From contig PKRH01000042.1 in assembly GCA_017577565.1 (NCBI GenBank), forward strand, positions 1 to 24,840: 24,840 nucleotides of DNA, read 5' to 3'. Below, one piece after another: positions 20,186 through 24,840 of this stretch. The translations under genes and the position numbers were made by a program. This stretch comes from Thermoanaerobacterales bacterium. GTDB lineage: Bacteria > Actinomycetota > Acidimicrobiia > Acidimicrobiales > JACDCH01. Position 1 is the first letter of the stretch. Every line of letters starts with the position of its first letter. The notes beneath the pieces were generated by a model, which ran no database searches, was not told the DNA's origin, and saw only the letters and a program-made list of their open reading frames with translations.

Positions 20186-20932
20186 TCAGCGCTCGAGCAT
20201 CTCGCGGAGCTGGTCGAGGCACCGGCGCATGAGCCGTGACACGTGCATCTGGCTGATGCCCAGGCGCGCCGCGATCTCGCTCTGGGTCAGGTCCTCGTAG
20301 AAGCGCAGCCGCATGATCGTCGCCTCCCGCTCCGGGAGGCTCTCCAGCAGCTGGGCGACGAGCATCCGCAGCTCGACCGGGTGGCTCGGCACGTCCTCGC
20401 CGGGCAGGCGCTCGGCCAGGGGCGGGTTCTCGTCGTCGCCGATCCGCCGGGCGTCGAGGCTGGTGGCCCGGTAGGCGGCGCCGGCCTCCAGCGCGTCCAG
20501 CACCTGGTCGGCGGAGATGTCGAGCTCGCGGGCGAGCTCGTCGACGGTTGGCGGCCGGCCCAGGCGGGCCGACAGCGCCGCCCGGGCGCGCCGCAGGTCG
20601 AGGTGCCGCTCCTGGGCGCTGCGGGGCGGCCGGACGGCCCAGGTGCGGTCCCGGAAGTAGCGCTTGATCTCGCCGTTGATCGTGCGGCTGGCGAACGACG
20701 AGAAGGGGATGCCCCGGGCCGGGTCGAACCGCTCGACCGCCTTCAGCGTGCCCAGCATGGCGATCTGCACGAGGTCGTCGAGCTCGACCCCCCGACCCCG
20801 GTAGTCGTTGGCGATGGACGCGGCGAGGCCCCGGTGGGCCTCGACGAGCCGGTTGCGCACCGCCCGGTCGCCGGTGCGGCGGTAGGTGGCGAAGAGCTCG
20901 TCGAGCTCGTGGTCGTGCTGCTCGCTGCTCAT
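20186..20932 (-). CDS. sigF: SigF/SigB-family alternative RNA polymerase sigma factor
   Basis: The 248-aa protein is a group 3 sigma-70 factor of the SigB/SigF/SigG type. Region 2 shows GVELDDLVQIAMLGTLKAVERFDPARGIPFSSFASRTINGEIKRYFRDRTWAVRPPR. Region 3 contains LGRPPTVDELARELDIS. Region 4 ends in LPEREATIMRLRFYEDLTQSEIAARLGISQMHVSRLM. Such factors direct polymerase to stress or development genes with GTTT/GGGTA promoters and are held by an anti-sigma factor until released by a STAS protein. Its ATG overlaps the stop of the UsfX-like gene by four bases (ATGA), so the two are translated together. This matches the usfX-sigF pair of mycobacteria. The symbol is by analogy; which stress is sensed is not visible. 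Confidence 0.95.
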   Translation of the reverse strand: MSSEQHDHELDELFATYRRTGDRAVRNRLVEAHRGLAASIANDYRGRGVELDDLVQIAMLGTLKAVERFDPARGIPFSSFASRTINGEIKRYFRDRTWAVRPPRSAQERHLDLRRARAALSARLGRPPTVDELARELDISADQVLDALEAGAAYRATSLDARRIGDDENPPLAERLPGEDVPSHPVELRMLVAQLLESLPEREATIMRLRFYEDLTQSEIAARLGISQMHVSRLMRRCLDQLREMLER

Positions 20933-21321
20933 GCGGTCGCGCGCGCCCGCTTGACCAGGCGGAAGCGACGGCCGTCCCGGCCGACGTCGTAGCTGTGGTC
21001 GTCGACGACCACCCGGAGGATGCCGAGCACGAGGTCGTCCAGCTGCGCGCTGTCGCCGGCGGGCGGGGCGTCGGCCCGCCGGTGCCCCTCGACGGTGACC
21101 TCGCCGTCGGACCGGTGGAAGGTCACCTCGATCGACGGACCGCCCGCCTCGGGCTCCTCGACGAGCAGGGCGACCAGCTCGCTCACGGCGATGCGCAGGT
21201 CCTCGGTGTCGTCGACGCTCAACCCGGCGTCGGCGGCGACCCCGGCGGCCAGGATGCGGGCGAGCCGGACCGAGCCCCGCTCGGCCGGGGCGATCAACTG
21301 GATCTGCCGGGACCCTTCCAT
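20929..21321 (-). CDS. UsfX/RsbW-like anti-sigma factor, degenerate ATPase
   Basis: The 130-aa protein has the GHKL fold pattern of anti-sigma factors (RLARILAAGVAADAGLSVDDTEDLRIAVSELVALLVEE). It follows the mycobacterial UsfX layout: DLRIAVSEL, IEVTFHRSDGEVTVEGHR and a C-terminal VVDDHSYDVGRDGRRFRLVKR. The usual N-box asparagine and the DxGxG box are absent, so kinase activity is doubtful. It could still bind sigma tightly. A GGGAG ribosome site lies ten bases before ATG 21321. The stop overlaps the sigma start, which supports a stoichiometric pair. The second, canonical RsbW-like protein is encoded just upstream in the opposite direction. Confidence 0.85.
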   Translation of the reverse strand: MEGSRQIQLIAPAERGSVRLARILAAGVAADAGLSVDDTEDLRIAVSELVALLVEEPEAGGPSIEVTFHRSDGEVTVEGHRRADAPPAGDSAQLDDLVLGILRVVVDDHSYDVGRDGRRFRLVKRARATA

Positions 21322-21356
21322 GGCGTGGAGTCTCCCTCAGGGGGGTGGTCGGTGAC

Positions 21357-21381
21357 GTTTGTCGGCCGCGCGGCCGGGGTA
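21357..21381 (+). promoter_or_regulatory. SigF/SigB-type promoter
   Basis: GTTT (21357-21360), 16 bases, then GGGTA (21377-21381): this is the consensus and spacing of SigF/SigB promoters. It stands 12 bases before the ATG of the RsbW-like ATPase gene (21394) and 36 bases from the divergent anti-sigma start. The sigma factor encoded next door therefore probably activates its own inhibitor. Confidence 0.65.
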
Positions 21382-21393
21382 GGGCCTGCCGCG

Positions 21394-21819
21394 ATGGACC
21401 AGGCCGTGAGCACGACGTTCCGCCGTGTGCCCGCGGCCGTGCCCGCAGCGCGCGCCTTCCTACGCTACGCGCTCGGCGTGGACGCGCAGGCGACCGACGC
21501 CGTCGAGCGGCTGGAGCTGGCCGTCGCCGAGGCGTGCAACAACGCCGTCGTCCACGGCGAGGGCGAGACGTTCACGGTGGCCATCGAGGTCGCCGGGGGC
21601 CGGGCCCGGGTCACCGTGTCCGACCGCGGCCCCGGCTTCACCCCGCCACCCGACCCGGCCATGCCGCCGCCGTTCGCGACCGGGCGCCGCGGGCTGCCGC
21701 TCATGCAGGCGATGGTCGACGACGTCGAGGTGGCGAGCGGCCCCCACGGCACGACCGTCGTGCTGACGCAGTCGCTGCTCGACCCCGCCGCCGGCCAGGA
21801 GCTCGTCGCCGGGGCCTGA
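21394..21819 (+). CDS. RsbW/SpoIIAB-like anti-sigma factor kinase (HATPase_c_2)
   Basis: The 141-aa protein is a complete GHKL ATPase of the anti-sigma kinase kind: RVPAAVPAARAFLRYAL, the N box ELAVAEACNNAVVH (E46, N49/N50), G1 box SDRGPGF (D77-G81), G2 region TGRRGLPLMQAMVDDVEV, and the terminal GTTVVLTQ. Unlike the UsfX-like neighbour it has every ATP-binding residue, so it could phosphorylate the STAS protein. It lies divergent to the anti-sigma/sigma pair behind a SigF-type promoter, and ends 14 bases from the convergent leuD stop with no terminator between. No GTG/ATG upstream of 21394 fits the family start. Whether it binds this sigma factor or another is not known. Confidence 0.92.
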   Translation: MDQAVSTTFRRVPAAVPAARAFLRYALGVDAQATDAVERLELAVAEACNNAVVHGEGETFTVAIEVAGGRARVTVSDRGPGFTPPPDPAMPPPFATGRRGLPLMQAMVDDVEVASGPHGTTVVLTQSLLDPAAGQELVAGA

Positions 21820-21833
21820 CCCGCCGGCGCCCC

Positions 21834-22430
21834 TCAGCGGGCGGTCGAGGGCATCCAGGCGGGGCGTCGGGCCTCGTAGGCGTCGATGGCGGCGGTGTGC
21901 CGCAGCGTGATGCCGATGTCGTCGAGGCCCTCGAGGAACCGCTCGCGGGTCGCGTCGTCGAGCGGGAACTCGCACTCGATGCCGGCGGCCGGCGCGGCGA
22001 GGGTGCGGCGCTCGATGTCGATGGTGACCTCCAGCGCCGGGTCGGCCTCGACCGCCCGCATCAGCCGCTCGCCGACCTCCGGCGGCACGACGACCGGCAC
22101 CAGGCCGTTCTTCGTCGCGTTGTTGCGGAAGATGTCGCCGAACCGGGGGCTGACGACCGCCTTGAAGCCGTAGTCGGTGATGGCCCACACGGCGTGCTCG
22201 CGCGACGAGCCGGTGCCGAAGTTGGGGCCCGCGACGAGGATGGTGGCGCCGGCGTAGCGCTCGTCGTTGAGCACGAAGCCGGGCTCGTCGCGCCAGGTGG
22301 CGAACAGGCCGCGGCCGAACCCCGTGCGCTCGACCCGCTTGAGCCACTCGGCGGGGATGATCTGGTCGGTGTCGACGTCGCTGCGGTCGAGCGGGACGGC
22401 GGTCCCCTGGACGACGCGGACTGGTTCCAT
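21834..22430 (-). CDS. leuD: 3-isopropylmalate dehydratase small subunit
   Basis: LeuD is the swivel subunit of isopropylmalate isomerase, which with LeuC turns 2-isopropylmalate into 3-isopropylmalate. The 198-aa protein has normal length and the family motifs: VPLDRSDVDTDQIIPAEWLKRVERTGFGRGLF near the start, LVAGPNFGTGSSREHAVWAITDYGFKAVVSPRFGDIFRNNATKNGLVPVVV in the middle, and FLEGLDDIGITLRH toward the end. It lies 18 bases after leuC on the same strand, with AAGGA eight bases before its ATG, so the two form one transcript and one enzyme. Confidence 0.98.
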   Translation of the reverse strand: MEPVRVVQGTAVPLDRSDVDTDQIIPAEWLKRVERTGFGRGLFATWRDEPGFVLNDERYAGATILVAGPNFGTGSSREHAVWAITDYGFKAVVSPRFGDIFRNNATKNGLVPVVVPPEVGERLMRAVEADPALEVTIDIERRTLAAPAAGIECEFPLDDATRERFLEGLDDIGITLRHTAAIDAYEARRPAWMPSTAR

Positions 22431-22448
22431 GGCTCTCGTCCTTCGTGC

Positions 22449-23855
22449 TCAGTCGAGGTCGGCGGGCGTGGCGAGCGTGCCGGCGACGGCGGTGGCGGCG
22501 GCGACGGCGGGCGAGACGAGGTGGGTGCGGCCGCCGCGGCCCTGCCGCCCCTCGAAGTTGCGGTTGCTGGTCGAGGCGCAGCGCTCGCCGGGGGACAGCT
22601 TGTCGGGGTTCATGGCCAGGCACATCGAGCACCCGGGCTCGCGCCAGTCGAACCCGGCGTCGCGCAGCACCCGGTCGATGCCCTCGGCCTCGGCCTGGGC
22701 CTTGACGGCGTGGCTGCCCGGCACGACGAGCGTGCGGACCCCGGGGGCGACCTTGCGGCCCCGGGCGACCTCGGCGACGGCCCGCAGGTCCTCGATGCGG
22801 CCGTTGGTGCACGAGCCGATGAACACGGTGTCGACGGGGATCTCCCGCAGCGGGGTGCCGGGCTCGAGGCCCATGTACTCGAGGGCCCGGGCGGCGGCGT
22901 TGCGCTCGGCGGCGTCGGCGAAGGAGTCGGGGTGGGGCACGACGCCGGTGATCGGCGCCACCTGCGAGGGGTTCGTGCCCCACGTGACGTGGGGGACGAT
23001 GTCGGCGGCGTCGACGTGGACCTCCTTGTCGAAGGTCGCGCCCTCGTCGGTGACCAGGCTGCGCCAGTCGTCGAGCGCCCGCTCCCAGGCCGCGCCGGTG
23101 GGCGCGTGGGGGCGGCCCTCGAGGTAGGCGAAGGTCGTGTCGTCGGGGGCGATCATCCCCGCCTTGGCCCCGGCCTCGATGGACATGTTGCAGACCGTCA
23201 TGCGGCCCTCCATCGAGAGGCTGCGGATGGTCGAGCCCCGGTACTCGATGATCGAGCCGACCCCGCCGCCGGTGCCGATGCGGCCGATGACGGCGAGGAT
23301 GACGTCCTTGGCGGTCGCCCCGGCGGGCAGCTCGCCCTCGACGGTGACGGCCATGGTGCCGGGCCGCTGCTGGGGCAGGGTCTGCGTGGCCAGCACGTGC
23401 TCGACCTCGCTGGTGCCGATGCCGAAGGCCAGCGCGCCGAAGGCGCCGTGGGTGGAGGTGTGGCTGTCGCCGCAGACGATGGTCATGCCCGGGAGGGTCA
23501 GGCCCTGCTCGGGCCCGATGATGTGGACGATGCCCTGGCCCGGGTCGCCCATCGGGTAGCAGGTGATGCCGAACTCCTCGCAGTTGGCCGCCAGCACCTG
23601 CATCTGCTTGGCCGAGATGGGGTCGGTGACCGGCTGGCCGAGGCCCGTGGTGGGGACGTTGTGGTCCATCGTCGCCACCGTGAGGTCGGGCCGGCGCACC
23701 CGGCGGCAGGCGAGCCGCAGCCCGTCGAAGGCCTGGGGCGAGGTGACCTCGTGCACGAGGTGGAGGTCGATGTAGAGGAGGTCCGGCCCGCCGTCGCCCG
23801 GCACGACGACGTGGCGGTCCCAGACCTTCTGGCTGAGCGTGCGGGGTGTGCCCAT
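22449..23855 (-). CDS. leuC: 3-isopropylmalate dehydratase large subunit
   Basis: LeuC is the [4Fe-4S] catalytic subunit of isopropylmalate isomerase in leucine synthesis. The 468-aa protein is full length: RTLSQKVWDRHVV at the start, DLHLVHEVTSPQAFDGLR, CGDSHTSTHGAFGALAFGIGTSEVEHVLATQ, and the cluster cysteines C349 (IGSCTNGR), C409 and C412 (CSMCLAMN), matching the aconitase family. ATG 23855 is preceded by AGGTGA four bases upstream. It is followed by leuD and is divergent from the IclR-type regulator NdgR across an 80-bp gap with two inverted repeats. That arrangement is conserved in Streptomyces and Corynebacterium, where the regulator controls leuCD. Confidence 0.98.
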   Translation of the reverse strand: MGTPRTLSQKVWDRHVVVPGDGGPDLLYIDLHLVHEVTSPQAFDGLRLACRRVRRPDLTVATMDHNVPTTGLGQPVTDPISAKQMQVLAANCEEFGITCYPMGDPGQGIVHIIGPEQGLTLPGMTIVCGDSHTSTHGAFGALAFGIGTSEVEHVLATQTLPQQRPGTMAVTVEGELPAGATAKDVILAVIGRIGTGGGVGSIIEYRGSTIRSLSMEGRMTVCNMSIEAGAKAGMIAPDDTTFAYLEGRPHAPTGAAWERALDDWRSLVTDEGATFDKEVHVDAADIVPHVTWGTNPSQVAPITGVVPHPDSFADAAERNAAARALEYMGLEPGTPLREIPVDTVFIGSCTNGRIEDLRAVAEVARGRKVAPGVRTLVVPGSHAVKAQAEAEGIDRVLRDAGFDWREPGCSMCLAMNPDKLSPGERCASTSNRNFEGRQGRGGRTHLVSPAVAAATAVAGTLATPADLD

Positions 23856-23893
23856 GGCGTCACCTACGGGAGCTGGCGGTCGGTGTGAGGGGT

Positions 23894-23910
23894 GATCACT
23901 GTCCGTGATC
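23894..23910. promoter_or_regulatory. Inverted repeat 1 in the leuC-ndgR intergenic region
   Basis: GATCAC-TGTCC-GTGATC is a perfect 6-bp inverted repeat with a 5-base spacer, 39 bases upstream of leuC and 26 upstream of ndgR. Its left half is itself part of a GTGATCAC palindrome. It is a candidate operator for control of leuCD. Confidence 0.45.
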
Positions 23911-23917
23911 TCACGAT

Positions 23918-23935
23918 GTGGGATAGGGTTCCCAC
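23918..23935 (+). promoter_or_regulatory. ndgR -10 box embedded in a perfect inverted repeat
   Basis: GTGGGA-TAGGGT-TCCCAC: perfect 6-bp arms flank a -10 hexamer, and the right arm ends at the base before the GTG start codon of ndgR (23936). A dimer bound here would block polymerase, as expected for autorepression. The message would be leaderless. Confidence 0.6.
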
Positions 23936-24601
23936 GTGGTGAACAGCCTAAGCGGTGTCGGCGTCCTCGACAAGGCGATGGCCGTGCTCGGCGCGCTGGA
24001 GTCCCAGCCGCGCACGCTCGCCGAGCTGGTCGCGGCCACGGGCCTGTCCCGGGCCACGGCCCACCGGCTGGCGACCGCGCTCGAGGCCCACGGCCTGGTC
24101 CGCCGGGACGCCGCCGGGCGCTTCTCGCTCGGGCTGCGGCTCATCGGCCTCGGGCACGCCGCGGCGGCGGCCGTGCCCGGCTGGCTCGACGCCCGGCCCG
24201 CGCTGGCCTGGCTCCGGGACCGGACCGGCGAGTCGGTGCAGCTCTACGTCCGGGACGGCGACCGGCGCGTCTGCGTCGAGTCGCTGGAGGCGCCCCACGA
24301 GCTGCGCACGATCGTGCCGGTCGGCGCCCGGCTGCCGCTCGACCGCGGCTCCGGGGGCCGGGTCCTCGCCGCCGACCGGGCGCCGGGCCCCGAGGACCCG
24401 GGGCCCGGCTGGGTCGAGAGCGTCGCCGAGCGGGAGCCGGGCGTGGCCTCGGTCAGCGCACCGGTGACCGACCCCTCGGGCCGGGTCGTCGCCGCGGTCA
24501 GCGTGAGCGGCCCGATCGAGCGGGTCGGCCGCCACCCGGGCGAGCGCTACGGGCCGGCCGTCGTCGAGGCCGCCCGCCGCATCTCCGCCCACCTGGCCTG
24601 A
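23936..24601 (+). CDS. ndgR: IclR-family regulator of leucine biosynthesis (NdgR/LtbR type)
   Basis: The 221-aa protein closely follows NdgR of Streptomyces: SGVGVLDKAMAVLGALE, the winged helix-turn-helix TLAELVAATGLSRATAHRLATALEAHGLVRRD (27-58), the effector domain RTGESVQLYVRDGDRRVCVES, VPVGARLPLDRGSGG, and the very typical REPGVASVSAPV...VAAVSVSGPIER...HPG near the end. In Streptomyces and Corynebacterium this regulator, divergent from leuCD, binds the shared promoter and represses leucine genes. It should be a cytosolic DNA-binding dimer or tetramer. The chosen GTG 23936 follows its -10 box by six bases; GTG 23939 is equally possible. The effector loop between SGG and the REPG motif is shorter than in Streptomyces. 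A CTA leucine codon, rare at this GC content, is the fifth codon. Confidence 0.95.
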   Translation: MVNSLSGVGVLDKAMAVLGALESQPRTLAELVAATGLSRATAHRLATALEAHGLVRRDAAGRFSLGLRLIGLGHAAAAAVPGWLDARPALAWLRDRTGESVQLYVRDGDRRVCVESLEAPHELRTIVPVGARLPLDRGSGGRVLAADRAPGPEDPGPGWVESVAEREPGVASVSAPVTDPSGRVVAAVSVSGPIERVGRHPGERYGPAVVEAARRISAHLA

Positions 24602-24621
24602 CGTGCCCGGCGGGCGCCGGC

Positions 24622-24840
24622 TCAGCTCCAGAGCGTGACGTGCACCGGCGGGCGGAAGCGGGCGGCCGGCACGCTGCCGTCGGCGTCGTGCACGGCCTGC
24701 ACGGCGGCGGGCGGGTCGGGGAAGGGGTCGAGGGGGGCGGGGGGCGGGGCCCCCCGGGGGGGGGCCAGGGGGGGGGGGGGGCCCAACAGGGGGCACGGGG
24801 GGCGCGGGGGCCCCCACAAGCCCCGAGGGCCGCCGCTGAG
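24622..24840 (-). CDS. Unidentified protein, partial (5' end lost at the right edge)
   Basis: The last roughly 37 codons before a stop at 24622 read as ordinary protein, ending AVHDADGSVPAARFRPPVHVTLWS. Upstream of about 24735 the sequence dissolves into G runs and the frame encodes only Pro/Gly/Ala, so start and frame there cannot be trusted. I do not recognise the family. It is convergent with ndgR, with 20 bases between the two stops and no clear terminator. Confidence 0.45.
   Translation of the reverse strand, partial: LSGGPRGLWGPPRPPCPLLGPPPPLAPPRGAPPPAPLDPFPDPPAAVQAVHDADGSVPAARFRPPVHVTLWS
24735..24840. other. Low-confidence contig edge (right)
   Basis: The final stretch holds a 14-base G run (24768-24781) and several shorter G and C runs in nearly pure G/C sequence, as at the left end. 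It resembles sequencing or assembly error rather than biology. Confidence 0.6.

Noticed and set aside
23864..23914. A 16-residue GTG-started frame upstream of leuC that might be a second leader peptide.
   Set aside because: It has only one leucine, no terminator hairpin follows before leuC, and the stop merely overlaps the leuC ribosome site.
1..24840. CRISPR arrays, insertion sequences, integrase or att sites, tRNA and rRNA genes, toxin-antitoxin or defence genes.
   Set aside because: None was found on reading both strands. All genes are ordinary chromosomal types with uniform base composition.

Overview
The window is very GC-rich, with codons biased to G or C in the third position, single-copy metabolic genes and many leaderless starts (a TANNNT-type -10 box 6-8 nt before ATG/GTG). 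Together with mycobacterial-type SerC, UsfX-SigF, an NdgR-type IclR regulator beside leuCD, and a DUF6777 protein, this points to an actinobacterium. I infer a member of the Acidimicrobiia, but cannot prove it. Both ends run into G/C homopolymers that break up otherwise normal genes, so the window looks like a complete draft contig with unreliable outer ~100-130 bases.

Layout. 1-4036 (minus strand): an Hsp70-like chaperone ATPase cut by the left edge, an AMP-dependent acyl-CoA synthetase with a TetR-type inverted repeat at its promoter, and an F420-type LLM oxidoreductase. 4110-6491: serC and a class I aminotransferase, divergent with overlapping -10 boxes. 6612-10216: a zinc-ribbon/DUF6777/YfaP-like membrane protein and a divergent S9 peptidase. 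10390-11952: serA. 12064-12723: a small membrane protein with a Lys/Ala-rich histone-H1-like tail. 12769-14762: leuA behind a complete transcription attenuator with its own leader peptide. 14763-16618: a hairpin-rich intergenic segment with a CRP-like site, then a membrane-anchored M1 aminopeptidase. 16625-19718 (minus strand): a tightly coupled methyltransferase / DUF2142 membrane protein / GT2 glycosyltransferase operon, probably for cell-surface glycan. 19820-21819: a SigF/SigB-type partner-switching island (STAS antagonist, SigF-like sigma, UsfX-like anti-sigma, and a second canonical RsbW-type ATPase behind a SigF-type promoter). 21834-24601: leuD and leuC, divergent from an ndgR/ltbR regulator. 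24622 to the end: the 3' end of an unidentified gene.

How the genes work together. leuA, leuC and leuD supply three leucine-pathway proteins (leuB is not here). They appear to be controlled in two ways: attenuation at leuA by leucine codons, and the IclR regulator at leuCD. serA and serC give two of the three steps of serine synthesis (serB is not here). The sigma island is a self-contained general-stress switch. There are no mobile elements, CRISPR arrays, tRNAs or rRNAs. No intergenic stretch exceeds 300 bases. Apart from the leuA attenuator, gene ends are marked by long GC palindromes without a U tract.
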